From contig CM072523.1 in assembly GCA_036898135.1 (NCBI GenBank), positions 42,067,011-42,131,010 on the forward strand: a stretch of 64,000 nucleotides of DNA. The letters are read 5' to 3'. The position numbers were made by a program, and so were the translations under genes. The notes beneath the pieces were generated by a model, which had not been told where the DNA came from, ran no database searches, and was given only the letters and a program-made list of their open reading frames with translations. Positions 44,929 to 58,059 of the stretch are shown here, piece by piece. Origin of the DNA: Oncomelania hupensis (lineage: Eukaryota > Mollusca > Gastropoda > Littorinimorpha > Pomatiopsidae). The stretch's first letter is position 1; every line of letters starts with the position of its first letter.

Positions 44929-46474
44929 TGTCATAAACTGGCTAGTTTTAACTCTGCTTGTTGACCATTTAGCCATGTGTAGTCTTTGTAACAGTAGGGA
45001 AGTTAGACTATTACACAGCAGCAATTAAATTACACAGTAGACCACACACCGCGAGCCCGACCCACGCTAGCGCAGTGAGTCAGCACTTGAGCTTTGAATC
45101 GGACCGTTTTAACCAATCAGAGCAGGCTCAGTGGGTAGAGCAGTTTTGAATGTGTCAGAGCCTAACACAGTTTGAATCAGTCGTGTGTGAGACGAGATAG
45201 AGTCAACATCTCCACAGCTAGAGAAATCTCTACACTCTTAGACCAGGAAGCAGGACTTAGGAATCTTAGAATTCTCTCAAGTCACAACGGGCCTGAACTT
45301 GTCAAACAGGTAAATTAACACCCTTCTGTTTCATCGTGATATATTTGTATTATTGTTGAAATTATGTTTGAAGAATTTGCTATGCATAAATGTGAATTGT
45401 TAATCCGAATTTGCCGTACCACGTGAAAGAGCCGACCACGAGGCGAAACACGACCGGTTGCGCCGCCATGTTGCATACCATACGGAACCACTGTTGTTTA
45501 ACTTATATGTATGTTTGCAGACCAGTGGCTGTACCACTGAATGTTTATATTATTATTAATTCTGTATGTGTATAGTTAGACACGATTTATATTTATGTAT
45601 GTATAGGATTTAGAGTGAGATTCCAGTGGAACCCGGAAGTAGCAGAATGTTCGTCGCTTATGTATAGAGATGTGGAGCTATCACTGAGGGCTACTTTGGC
45701 TTTCAGTGAGACGCTCTGCACAAACCGATTATTCAGGGTTGTGCAGAATTTCGTCTCTTATATTACAGACGAGCAGGCGAGCTATCCCGAGCTATCCCGA
45801 GCTATCCTGTGCACCCCACTCCACAGAACCGACTAGTTGGTTGAGGAGACTCTGCCGCACAAGCCGGAAAGAGCTACCTTGCAAAACCCCCTACAAGACC
45901 CCACAGCGTGGCAAGGGAACCCAACTACACAACGACACAGGTGGACCAGAAGTTACCTCACAGAAGGACTTCGCACGCTCCATCTAGCAGTTAAGTGAAC
46001 ACGCCAAGGTGCACTTAAACTGATCATAACAGGACCACAGTAGTCCAACTCTTCAGAAACTGTAAAACGGACCACAGTAGTCCAAATCTACATGAAATAT
46101 TATAGAAAGTGCCCGAGGAAGATAAAACAGCTGCCTATACTAGACTATCAGCGATCGAACTATTAGCAGTGACTGAGACATTTTAAGTTAGATTAGTACT
46201 TAGAGAATCTTGTATAGAGTAGAAGAAATAAATGTGTGATTTTAACTGTTATCAAGTGGCTGGACTACATATGATTCATAGCCGTGTGAAAGCTAGTGTG
46301 ACAGTAATCTTTTACCATTTTTCTATCTATTTCTGTACCCCAACCTTAACACAGAACGAGCTAAACAAATAAATTTATTAAAGTAATTCATAGGGTGACT
46401 TACTAGCAGTTCCCACCGAATAAACGTGAGGGTCCATAATTCCATTGTGCAGAGCCCATAAACCCCACGTGACA
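44929..46474 (+). repeat. Element B 3' LTR
   Basis: 1546 bp, preceded by the same GAGGGAGCC polypurine tract as element A. Confidence 0.92.
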
Positions 46475-46543
46475 TGGAGTTTAATGTGTGTGTCATCAGA
46501 ACGTCGTTTCTACATGCCCTAACGTCACGCACACGCGCACACA

Positions 46544-46583
<40 letters not shown>

Positions 46584-46599
46584 ACTGTGTTTTAAGTCT

Positions 46600-47140
46600 T
46601 TGACGAAGAAAAGTTCAGGATCGAGATTTAAGGATAGACACTGTTGAAAACGTGTTTTCAGTCAAGAGCGACAGGAAAGAGATGATTCGATAGAGCGCAG
46701 AGGTAAAGGAAGAGAATTCCAAACTGGAGGGGCTGAAAAGCAAATGAGCGTTCGCCAAAATTTCATACGAGGAATATGAAGCTGGCGACTGTCAGAAAAT
46801 GGAACGGAGAGATCTTGATGGTGTATCTAAAAGTGGACTAACATGGAGAAATACTATGGACCAGACAGAGTAACAGCTTTGGAGCAAAGGCTTGCAATTT
46901 TACATTGTATTCTTTTCTCCACGAGAAGCCAATGCAATGATTTTTAAATGAAAAGTGATGTGGTCTGATTCTGGTACACGCACAATAAAGCGAGCAGCAT
47001 TGCTCTGTATCTTTGGCAGCTTGTGCAGCAGATACATAGGGCAACCATAGAAAAGGGCTTTACAATCCTCAAGCCTAGACAGGATGAAGGCAGAGACAAG
47101 AGTCTGAGTAGTACTGGCAGAAAGAAGATGACGGATGGAG
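46600..47140 (-). pseudogene. CR1/L2-like LINE RT C-terminal fragment
   Basis: On the minus strand, LEDCKALFYGCPMYLLHKLPKIQ and NAARFIVRVPESDHITFHLK match the C-terminal RT segment of CR1/L2-type LINEs (the LDYCNSLL...L..LQ..QN.AARL block), followed by degraded PPVWNSLPLPLRS. Several stops are present. Confidence 0.65.
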
Positions 47141-47145
47141 CTTAT

Positions 47146-47960
47146 GCAAGTGGATTAATATATCAAAACCTACTTCAACTATCACAACCAAACTTGGTAA
47201 GATGGTGCATATCCATAAGACTTCATAAATGATCAGTGAATGAATGACTTCACTCAAGATCAAGGTCACAGGGTCAACAACTGTTAGTCAAAAAATTAAA
47301 AATTTTCACAAAATTTCACTTTTTAATATTGAATTTATGATTCTTTGAAGCATAATATATGTCAATGAGACACATATGCTAAGCAAGTTTGGGCAACCTT
47401 ACTCCTAAAGTCAAGATAACTGGAGCTGTGCATAGTCGGTTAGTATAGGTACTTTGAAGTGACCTTGACCCTAAACTATGAAAGATATACAGTCCAAAGT
47501 TGTATATAGAGATTATAGATTGAGTTTTCATATATGTTGTATTTGTGCGTTGATATTAAGGTCAAGGTCATTTTAGGCCTTTCAAAAACATTTTAAAAAT
47601 AGGTAATCGTACAGTGGAATGGCTGTATATTTAACCCATTGTATCCAACAACATTGGGTTATTTGATCCTATATGAGCATGAAAGGTCACGTGAAGGTCA
47701 AGGTCAAGGAAGGTTAAGGTCATCACATTTTTTTTGGCATAATATAACTTTTGCTGTAGTTTATTTAATAGTACATGAGTTTATTTGGAGCCGGTGGTCA
47801 AGGTTATTTCAAGGTCAAGAGCATAAAAAGATCAAAGTAGGTATTTGCATTTTAATGTTACCGTTCATTTTGGTTTTTTTTTCCTGGGCACTCATTTTCA
47901 TGTTAAATATATTACGAATTCTATAAGGAGCATGTGAGTCATATGGGCTATGCCCTTCTT
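47146..47960 (+). repeat. TCAAGGTCA-bearing dispersed repeat, copy 1
   Basis: Begins AAGTGGATTAATAT and ends near GAGTCATATGGGCTATGCCCTTCT. Contains multiple TCAAGGTCA/GGTCAAGGTC motifs (about 47260, 47560, 47692-47726, 47812). A second copy is at 48965-49633. Confidence 0.7.
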
Positions 47961-48964
47961 TTTTTTGTTTTTGTTGTATTTTCAGATAATATTACGAAAT
48001 ATGTTGAATTGGTCAGGAATCAAAACGAACAAAATGTCAACCTATCTGTCTTGTCAAATTGGTCCTTTTCTCGCCATAGCTCAAGAACTACTTAAAAGAT
48101 GCCGACTCAATTTCATAGCAACTTACCTACTTAAAGGGTCTAGGTCGAAGTGGTCAGTTTCTAGCTAAATATGTTTTTCTAAAAGCGGCTTGACCGATTT
48201 TGATTTTTTTTTTTTTTTTTTTTGTTGTTTGTTTGTTTAAGGTATTTCAACTTATAGTCAATAATTCAATATCAGTCAGTTGGTAGGTCAGTGCGAATTT
48301 GACTTTTCTCATCAAAACTCGTATTATCTAAAATACGGCTTGACCAATTTCTGATTATTTTTTTACTATGCAGATTACTATTGCTCTGCCTGTTTCGTAA
48401 TTCGTTCTTTGTACTTCCTCAAGGTCGCCGAGGTTCCTCATTTTCCAACCACGTTTTTCGCTTTATCTAAAACTTTGCTCGACCAATTTTGATCAATTTT
48501 GACTTTGCAGGTAGTTTAAGGAATGATTAGTCGGTCATTTTTCTTCTGTAGGATAAAACCGAGGCAGAACAAGCCCACTAAAATGAACACATTTGAAGAA
48601 GGGAAAAAAATCCTCAACTATTTTAGAGACTACTTAAAAAATATGTTTGAATTGCGTGCCATCTAATTACGTATTCTTATTGTTATTTGGGGGACACAGA
48701 TGTTGAAATATTTCAGAATGAAATTGTCTTTTTCTTTCTTTCGATTGTTAATTTGGTTCTTTCTTTCTTTATTTCTTTGTTTTTATATGTATCCTGGATA
48801 TATTTTTAACACACATGCATAGCAATGCAAGTCTATGAACTCAGCCCAAAAATAATATTTCAACATTTTGTTAAATCTGTACGAGATGAGTCATCAATAA
48901 TCCAAAAAACTTACATCCGTCCGTGAGGCTGTCCGCCATTCGGCGTCCGCCGTCTGTCTGTGCA
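47961..48964. repeat. Degenerate repeats between the two TCAAGGTCA copies
   Basis: Three copies of CTAAAANNNGGCTTGACCNATTTTGAT-like blocks at about 48178, 48328 and 48474 (spacing about 150 bp), plus poly(T). No gene seen. Confidence 0.5.
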
Positions 48965-49633
48965 AAACTTGCAAGTGGATTAATATCTGAGAACCCATTT
49001 CAACTATCACAACCAAAATTGGTAAGATGGTGTATACTCAATTACTCATGATACCTCATAAATGATCAGCGAATGAATGACTTCACTTCAAGGTCAAGGT
49101 CACAAGGTGAACAAATATTTGTAAAAAAAATATAAAAAAAATTCACTTTTTTTCTGAGTTATAAATCTTGAACTTATGATTGTTTGAAGCATGATAAAAA
49201 TTAATAAGACAAAAATATGCAAATTTGGTCAACCTCGCTCCAAGGTCAAGGTTACTGGAGCTGTGCAAAATCGGTTAGAATAGTTATGTTGAAATGAACT
49301 TTACCATAAACTAAGACATATAAAGTCCAAACTTGTATTTAGATATAATAGATTGCTCTTTCATATTTGTTTTTGCGTTGGACTTTAAGGTCAGGGTCTT
49401 TTTAGGCCTTGCAAAAACATTTACAAAATATGTCATCGTTTAGTGGAAAGGCTCTATATTAACCCATAGTATGCAACATTGGGTTATTTGATCATATTTG
49501 AGCATGAGGGTCATGTCAATGTCAATGTCATCCCAAGATCACTGGTTTTTGGAATTTAAAGCCACCGCTACATTTTTTAGGGGGGGGGGGTGGGGGGGTG
49601 ATGGCTGGGAGTCATATGAGCTTTGCCCTTCTA
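48965..49633 (+). repeat. TCAAGGTCA-bearing dispersed repeat, copy 2
   Basis: Direct-orientation copy sharing AAGTGGATTAATAT at the start and GAGTCATATGAGCTTTGCCCTTCT at the end; moderately diverged from copy 1 with a G-rich tract near the 3' end. Confidence 0.7.
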
Positions 49634-50382
49634 GTTAAAAGCAATGTTTATATAGTTCTTTAGAAACAACATTTCGGTATGAAGATTTGGGTATTAATTT
49701 TCTTTGGATTTTTATTGGTCTAAATTGAGTTTATTACAACAGTTATGATTATAAGTGCAGATGAAATATGCATATACAGACAATGCAAGGCATTACCCTA
49801 TTTGTTTTAGCACTTTAACAAAATAAAACAAAATAACAGTAACATTTCATAAATATACAACACGTTATGTTGAATACTATACAATCAACGTTAACATGAT
49901 CAGAAAATTGTTGGATCAAACTTACTATTACGGTCACAACCTGTCCTAACTTTTTTTGTAAATGATGATGATGATAATGATGATGATGAGGAGGAGGAGG
50001 AGGAGGAGGATAATGATATTTACAATTGAATAAATAAATGTCGCCTAACTTTAAAGATACAGCATGCTACGAAGTGCATGTATAATACATATTTTCATTT
50101 AGGTTTCATGAATGTTTAAGTGTCGTTGAACAGCTTCGCGTATCGATTGCAATAAACGTGAACACAACAATACAACGAACAGCTTGTGTAGACCATTATT
50201 GTACATTAGGTTCCGGTTTTACAGTCCTGTTTGGTCAAAGTTGTCAACAGCTTCGGGAAGGAATTAACCCATTATGTGACTTTGTTTAGTCGGTTTCTTT
50301 GTTTAATGCCCGCGCGTACATCCTCACATGCCTGTGGGTGTGTGTGGGTGGGGGTGTGTGTGTGTGTGTGTTTCTCTGTCTC

Positions 50383-50414
<32 letters not shown>

Positions 50415-51220
50415 GGTACAGATTATAGTCTAAAATCTTTATCCTAGAGTATGTCTGTCTCTCTGTCTCTGTCTGTCTGTCTGTCTCTCTCTCTCTGTCA
50501 GTGTTCTTTTTTGATGTAAGGATTATTTGGTTTAGGTAAAATCACAGTGACTATTGCTTTTGGATTTGAAAACAACAAACAAACAAACAAAAACTGAAAT
50601 CTCAAAATCATGGTTAGTAATTAATGTTCAACTTGAAAATAATCGACGAAGACTATTAATGTACAATATATGATTAAATGTACTCTTTTTTTTCTCAAGA
50701 CAGTTATTCGTAAATGTACAGGATCGTCGAGTGTTATCTTAATGTCAAAGACGATTCATAATTTGCCGGCTTACATTACGGCGAATTGATCTGCGGACAG
50801 AGGGAACACAAGCTACTAAATGACTGATTATAGTATTACAGATGGGAATGTCACATGATCTGTATTTAAAGTTAGTTTTTCACTGTCCATGGAATGTAAT
50901 TTGTAGAAGAAGTGAAACGTCACACTTTTTGAAATCTTTTGGGCAAGATGCGAAAACTTCAAAACCCAAGTTCGCTGTCCCGTCACCGAGATGGATATTC
51001 TCCCACCCCCCACCCCCAATTTAGTACTGCATCATTCGTTCGGGAAAGCGTTATTTGCCATCTGAACTTGACTTGTGAACGGGGTAATCGTCACATTAAG
51101 CAGTATACCATCGCTGTAGATTTAAACACAAAACTTAAGCGATAGGTAGAGGCGCATGTTTAGTCATTGATGATGGCACTTTCGCTCACAAGAGATTATA
51201 CTGGTGAATCACCGAGACCT
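49634..51220. other. Intergenic DNA
   Basis: Contains short (GAT)/(GAG) runs near 49965, GT and TCTG/TCTC microsatellites (50338-50510). No gene, RNA or complete mobile element recognised. Confidence 0.5.
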
Positions 51221-51224
51221 ATTC

Positions 51225-51230
51225 TTTATT
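51225..51230 (-). terminator. Poly(A) signal of the bursicon-like gene
   Basis: AATAAA on the minus strand, about 70 nt beyond the stop codon. Confidence 0.55.
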
Positions 51231-51298
51231 TCACAGCACCGCAGCTTTCTCTTTCACCACAGTTTGGAGTAACAGTCTGAAAAGATCGAGAATTATTA

Positions 51299-51706
51299 TT
51301 AGCAAGGTCTACATTTGCATCTGAGCGGGACGCTGATACGCACGCTCCGGACAACGATTAATAGCGGATTTGTAGAACTGTAGCACCGGAACCTGACACG
51401 CCTTCTCGTGCTCCCCAGGTAGCGGCAACAGCGGCAGTCTCTTCGCAGCAGGCCCGGCTGGTTGGGATCTGTTTGCACGTAGGAGTGGCACTGACCGGAA
51501 CAAACGGCAACTAAGACAGTTGTAGGCGTGCAGTCGCGATAGCTGATTACCATCACCGCCGCCCGCTTGGAGCACGCCTCCGAGCCAGACGTGATAAACG
51601 GGGACCTCACCATTTTACTTTCCAGGACAGAAGATCCCACCCCCCTTGGTCTTGCGAGAAACACCAGTGTCACCACCAGCAGCATGTGTCTCCAGCTTGA
51701 AAACAT
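51299..51706 (-). CDS. Bursicon-alpha-type cystine-knot neurohormone, divergent
   Basis: From ATG at 51706 the frame encodes 135 residues: a hydrophobic signal peptide (MLLVVTLVFLA), a short linker and a cystine-knot domain with 11 cysteines (C45, 59, 69, 73, 91, 93, 94, 108, 130, 132, 135). The spacing C-x13-C-x9-C-x3-C-x17-C-x-C-C-x13-C-x21-C-x-C-x2-C matches bursicon alpha, where I know the same spacings apart from x20. Shared motifs are CxGxC-xSYVQ, CxCC and a terminal CxCRPC. The central residues diverge, so it may be a paralog rather than the orthologue. Bursicon alpha pairs with a beta subunit to activate an LGR receptor. Here the whole coding region lies in one exon whose acceptor (TTTGCTTTGTTTCAG) is at 51775. 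An upstream in-frame Met (51733) is an alternative start; I prefer 51706 because it sits nearest the hydrophobic core. Confidence 0.82.
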   Translation of the reverse strand: MFSSWRHMLLVVTLVFLARPRGVGSSVLESKMVRSPFITSGSEACSKRAAVMVISYRDCTPTTVLVAVCSGQCHSYVQTDPNQPGLLRRDCRCCRYLGSTRRRVRFRCYSSTNPLLIVVRSVRISVPLRCKCRPC

Positions 51707-51962
51707 GGATGACGTTGCGCTGTGTCGCCGTGTCATTCCTGGGGATAATAAACGGGCACTGTCATCAATAAGAATCTGAAACAAAGCAAAAGCAAACAGG
51801 AATTGATAATAAATGCAGAAAAAAAAATAATGCGTATCAAAAACGTACATGATAACGAAGTTAAGATGGTTTTTTTTCTCTATGGTATAGGCTTTTAACA
51901 GTTGCTAACAGCCAACAAAAAATCGTGAAAAAACATTATACAACGACAACAATAAAACTTAC

Positions 51963-52000
51963 CAATGAATTTTTGTTAAAGATCGGCAGCCTTGGAGCAG
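51963..52000 (-). other. Candidate 38-bp 5' exon of the bursicon-like gene
   Basis: On the minus strand a TATTTTCTCTTCCAG acceptor (ending 52001) and a GTAAGT donor (starting 51962) bracket 38 bp. Spliced to the acceptor at 51775 it gives an open but leaderless frame, so I regard it as 5' UTR. Confidence 0.5.
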
Positions 52001-52146
52001 CTGGAAGAGAAAATAATGTCATGCCTATATTCTTGAATGGCAAACATGCCCGTGGAAAACAAATAAGCTACAACAGCGAAAGGAATGGTGGGCTTTGTTT
52101 TCTTTTTTGCCAGTTTTTGTGTCAACAAAGTTATAGAATATCACAA

Positions 52147-52147
<1 letters not shown>

Positions 52148-52218
<71 letters not shown>

Positions 52219-52258
52219 ATTATTATTATAAATTATGTACTACTACTACTATTACTAT

Positions 52259-52302
<44 letters not shown>

Positions 52303-52348
52303 TTACTACTACTACTATTATTAATAATACTGACGATGAGACGACGGC

Positions 52349-52426
<78 letters not shown>

Positions 52427-52427
52427 A
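52148..52427. repeat. (ATT)n, (ACT)n and (GAT)n compound array
   Basis: Three adjoining trinucleotide arrays within the putative first intron of the bursicon-like gene. Confidence 0.9.
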
Positions 52428-52665
52428 TGAAGAATAAAAAGAACTACTAGTACAGTAATTATTATTTTTAAAAGAATTATTATTAATCAGACAGTTACTT
52501 TCGCACACACAAAAAAATAAATTATTAATTAGACATTTTACTCTTGTACACACACACACACAAACAAACAAACACACACACATACAAATAAAATAAAATA
52601 AAATCCATCAGGTTATCAATTGCCGTGCTCCCAGCTACTGCTTCCACACCTCTTAGCCTGCTGTA

Positions 52666-53102
52666 TTGAAAACTGCAAAAAGGAGGTTATATTTAACACG
52701 ATGGAGACAAGTTAGCAGGAGGTCTACAACGAAGATTACAAAGCATGAAGATGAGGTGATAAAGAAGACTTCTGGGCATTTCCTATACCCAGCACACCAC
52801 CAACAACGAAATCCGACAGACCATCACAATACCCATGGGACAACACGATGACATGCACACAATGGTGAAGAAACGGAAACTCCGATGGTATGGCCACATC
52901 ACCAGAGCATCAGGCCTTACAAAGACCATCCTGAAAGGCACGGCATAAGGAGGCAGAAGAAGAGGGAGACAGAAAAAGAGGTGGGAGAACAACATTCGAG
53001 AATGGACTGGCTTGACACTGAGCGAAGCCATGAGGGTTGCTAAGGACAGAGAAAGATGGATTACGCTAATTAAATCTGTGGTGCCACTACGACCTTCGAG
53101 TT
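52666..53102 (+). pseudogene. RTE-like LINE C-terminal fragment, copy 1
   Basis: Frameshifted fragments match the copy at 61795: SGHFLYPAHHQQRN, KRKLRWYGHI-like, KKRWENNIREWTGLTLSEAMRVAKDRERW and SVVPLRPSSY. This is the C-terminal region of an RTE-like endonuclease-RT. Confidence 0.65.
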
Positions 53103-54862
<1,760 letters not shown>

Positions 54863-54868
54863 ACTTAC

Positions 54869-54920
54869 CGTGCTTTGCTGTCGGATGGTTGTCAATATCT
54901 GAGCTGTGTTTCTTCGGCCG
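54869..54920 (-). other. Candidate first exon with GTAAGT donor at the palindrome edge
   Basis: On the minus strand AGCAAAGCACG is followed by GTAAGTTGTTC (donor at 54868). It could be the first non-coding exon of the bursicon-like gene. Its upstream end lies inside the palindrome arm. The 5' boundary is approximate. Confidence 0.35.
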
Positions 54921-55005
54921 CGAGCCAAACAAGCATGCTCGTCGCGGGCCGAGCGGTATCAAGAGTGCCTAAGAAACGACCAGCAGAAGCAAGTTTGTTT
55001 TGAAA

Positions 55006-55090
55006 ATGGCGTACATTTCGAAGTGCATTGTGAACGCGATAGCTTTAGAGGAGGTGTCCTCGGATTCGGGCAGTGACAGTGCACAAACTG

Positions 55091-55092
<2 letters not shown>
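55006..55092 (+). CDS. Short candidate 5' coding exon, left arm
   Basis: MAYISKCIV-NAIALEEVSSDSGSDSAQTV, acidic/Ser-rich, running straight into (ATT)n. The minus-strand counterpart in the right arm (60946-60860) has the same frame with one residue change (N to K). No known domain. Without a visible donor its reality is uncertain. Confidence 0.25.

Positions 55093-55160
<68 letters not shown>
55092..55160 (+). repeat. (ATT)n array, left palindrome arm
   Basis: Counterpart of (AAT)n at 60771-60859 in the right arm; array lengths differ. Confidence 0.9.
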
Positions 55161-55189
55161 CAATATTTTAAATTATTGTTTATGCGCCT

Positions 55190-56480
55190 AATCTAATCTA
55201 GACCTAGCTCTAGGCGCTTACTTGAATAAGAACAACTATAAAACAGAACGAAGAAACCTCATGAACTATTAACAGTAAGCTTATAAACAAAAACTAATGA
55301 CTCTCAAACTAAACACACACACACGCACGCACCCACACACACATACTCACTCACGAGCACTCACACACGCACTAACTATGATTTTGCAATGCAGATCTGT
55401 TTCATTCATTTGAATAGGTGGAAGGAAAATAATGACAAACTGTCATGTCGCCTGTGCAGATAGTATTTTGCCTGGCAGCTATTTGGAGACGCAAACAAAA
55501 CAACCGTGTCGTGTGGAGCCTAGTTATCACATTATTTTGTTGTTGTCAATGAGTGTAAGGTGTATTGATCTGTGTAAATGTCTAGCATAATATGACATCT
55601 GTAACTAGAGCATGCAAGCGATGTTTACGAATGTTTAAAGCACACATCAACGGTTTCCTTAATTTCAACTTGATGGGATGGTTACCAAAAGAAAACAATG
55701 AAGCAACATTTCAATGCCCATAACATTTATTATTGTACAAACTTCACACACATTTTAAAAACGACATGCATGTATTGACAAAAGTATACACACCAACACA
55801 CACATACATACAACTCATAGACATGACTACCACATTCGCTCCTGCCAACAAAATGACGTCCTCGTCATTTTAATCAAAGTGAAAACATAAACGTTTTACA
55901 CTGAGTTGGCAACGATGCATTCACTAAGTCGGGCAATACATGTACTTGCGGCTTTACATGTCACAATCAAATATAAGTTGCATGACAATTATGATAAACT
56001 AATAACTGAGAATAATACAAAACTTAAAATTTAGCAAGCAAGATACACTATACTAACACACACATACACCAACACACACAAATACACAGTGCATAAAAAT
56101 GACTAAAAATAAAATGTTCTGACTGGCACATTTTGTTTGCCCCTTGAGACAAATTGTGAAATATAAATAAAGCCTGTTTAGCTCATACAAATGAACAAAG
56201 TAAGTAGGAACCCTCACCCTGCTACAGCCACTAAACACCACACCCGAAAGGCGTATCTAATAGCATCATCATTTGCTTTGCACCAGCCACCACGCTTCTG
56301 TACTAACTCTATATTAAAACAAACATGATGAGGTCAACCGAAATGAATAAACTTTGTTTGAGGCTTATATTATTATAAAAATTCTATATAATAACAGAAT
56401 AAGAGTAAACTAAATCCGTCCTTTATTTTATGAGAAATAGCCGTTACAGACACATACACACACGCGCACACACAGACATG
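55190..56480. other. Left arm interior, no gene recognised
   Basis: Contains CA-rich microsatellite stretches (55315-55370, 55790-55810, 56058-56085) and the empty site of the right-arm LTR-4 (CTAAC at 56053-56057). Confidence 0.5.
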
Positions 56481-56695
56481 CTATGCCTGGAGGGGTGGTA
56501 AAGAAGTCGCAGCAGTCACGCACACGTCTCCACCTTCAGACTCGGGAGGTATCTTTTCTTTGGTGGCAGGAGGGTCTTGGATCTTGTAGATTTGGCTCTT
56601 CTGCGCACCAGCCACATCTAAATGCATACCTCCTTCCTTCACCAGCACAACATTGGCCAGCTCATCAGCATAACCCTGAAGGTCCCCCTCTTGTC
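56481..56695 (-). CDS. Candidate terminal coding exon in the left arm, unknown protein
   Basis: On the minus strand a GTTGTTTTGGCAG acceptor precedes a frame of about 70 residues (EGDLQGYADELANVVLV, GMHLDVAGAQKSQIYKIQDPP, then SEGG and a LPPLQA terminus) ending in a stop. I do not recognise the protein. The frame is conserved in the right arm with about five residue changes, but there the acceptor is missing. It could be a real terminal exon of an unrecognised gene or a remnant of a mobile element. Confidence 0.35.
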
Positions 56696-56869
56696 CTGCC
56701 AAAACAACGTGTGATAGTAGGCTACCTAAAGATCCATGAAATCACTCACCATTGATGCGAGTGCTCTTATGTATGTCAACAACAAAAATAAAATAACATT
56801 AATAATGAAATATATAGGCCCATATAGGTTAGATTTTCTCCAAGAAGAAGAAAACGTTTTTGTTTTTTT

Positions 56870-57175
56870 TACACTTCATTGTCCATTTTTATCGGGAAAT
56901 TATGGGCCGGCCTCCCTTGCGGAATGCGTAGTCGCAGCCTATGGCGTGCCCAAACCCAACCTATCTAATATGTTCTCAAATATGTCGCTGGGGGAGCAAA
57001 TCGGAGTACCCGGAGAAAACCCCAGAGACGTTGCCCGAGTCAAAAGTAAATAATATTCGGAGAAACATAATGCCCAGGTGCTGGATCGATCCCACACCTG
57101 TCAGGCACCATTTCTTTCTAGCCTGTGGGCAAGGCAAAAAATTAGTCCCGTCTTAGACCACTCGGTCACAACGCT
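56870..57175 (-). mobile_element. tRNA-derived SINE, left arm copy
   Basis: Inverted counterpart of 58060-58370. The B-box region GGTGTGGGATCGATCC and the TCTCCGGGTACTCCG body motif are on the minus strand. Confidence 0.6.
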
Positions 57176-57772
57176 TGCTTTATGTCATTGTAACTCTCAC
57201 CAGTGTTACTTTATTAAATGATTTATGAATCTATTAATAAGAGCTTGTAGCCTACTTGAAGGTTCACATTTAGATCAGCCCGGTAATGGTGCATATTGAA
57301 TTTGCACCTTTGTGTACAGATCAAATTAAATTTATCATGTTCCTTGTGGTTTTGTTGTTGTTGTTTTTTTAATTTAAAAAATTGATGGACCGCGTCGGTT
57401 TCTCAACAAATTGTTTGGTGCCTGCCAATCAAAAGAAGAAAATATCAAGCCACAGCGAAAACTGGTACGAAAAGTTCAACTAAGCCAAATTACGGTAACA
57501 AAATAAGATATCTACCTCCTCGTAAACTGGAACAACAACAACAACAAAACGATCGAGCATTCCGAGGAACTTGCATGCTTTCCTGGATAAAATATACCTT
57601 CAATTATACAAAACTGCATGCAATATTCAAGAATATACATAAATATAACTTACAGTGCTGAAGGTTTTTTTTCCAAAATGACGCCTCCGTGTCTACAATA
57701 AAGAAAGACCCGTCGTCAAACTTAGATCCAAGCGGGCGCTAAGAAACGCGCTTGCCTTGTTTTTCTTGTCTC
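57176..57772. other. Inner left arm end and palindrome spacer
   Basis: The spacer from about 57356 has no match in the opposite arm. It contains an isolated minus-strand GTAAGT donor near 57650. No gene recognised. Confidence 0.4.
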
Positions 57773-57840
57773 AACTTGATTTGCTTGGCTAAAGAAACGC
57801 AGCTCTAGAGCTCAGTTTCTTTAGCCAAGCAAATCAAGTT
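57773..57840. repeat. 68-bp near-perfect central palindrome
   Basis: The 26-bp arms 57773-57798 and 57815-57840 are perfect inverted repeats, and the 12-bp core at 57801-57812 (AGCTCTAGAGCT) is itself palindromic. It lies in the palindrome spacer. Confidence 0.9.
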
Positions 57841-58059
57841 TAAAAAAAAAAAAATAAAAAAAAATAAAAAACACAAGGAACATAAGAAATTTAATTTGAT
57901 CTGTACACAAAGGTGCAAATTCAATATTCCTGGTCTATGATATGCACCATTACCGGGCTGATCTAAATGTGAACCTTCAAGTAGGCTACAAGCTCTTAGT
58001 AATAGATTCATAATCATTTAATAAAGTAATATTTGTGAGAGTTACAATGACATAAAGCG

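Larger units (their letters stand above)
39268..46479 (+). mobile_element. Element B: sister Gmr1-like LTR element lacking reverse transcriptase
   Basis: The element spans 39273-46474 (7202 bp) with TSD TGGAG (39268-39272, 46475-46479). Both LTRs are 1546 bp and differ at two positions that I found (near 39660 and 40458). Relative to element A its U3 start differs strongly, while the remainder is close. An internal deletion equivalent to A 8935-9863 (929 bp) removes the RT domain, with a 5-bp AGAAG microhomology at the junction. The deletion also puts RNase H out of frame. Confidence 0.92.

Noticed and set aside
56053..56241. Cys/Val-rich ORF with a matching frame at 58963-59151
   Set aside because: The similarity is only the palindrome; the frames end in CA/GT microsatellite and carry no splice context.
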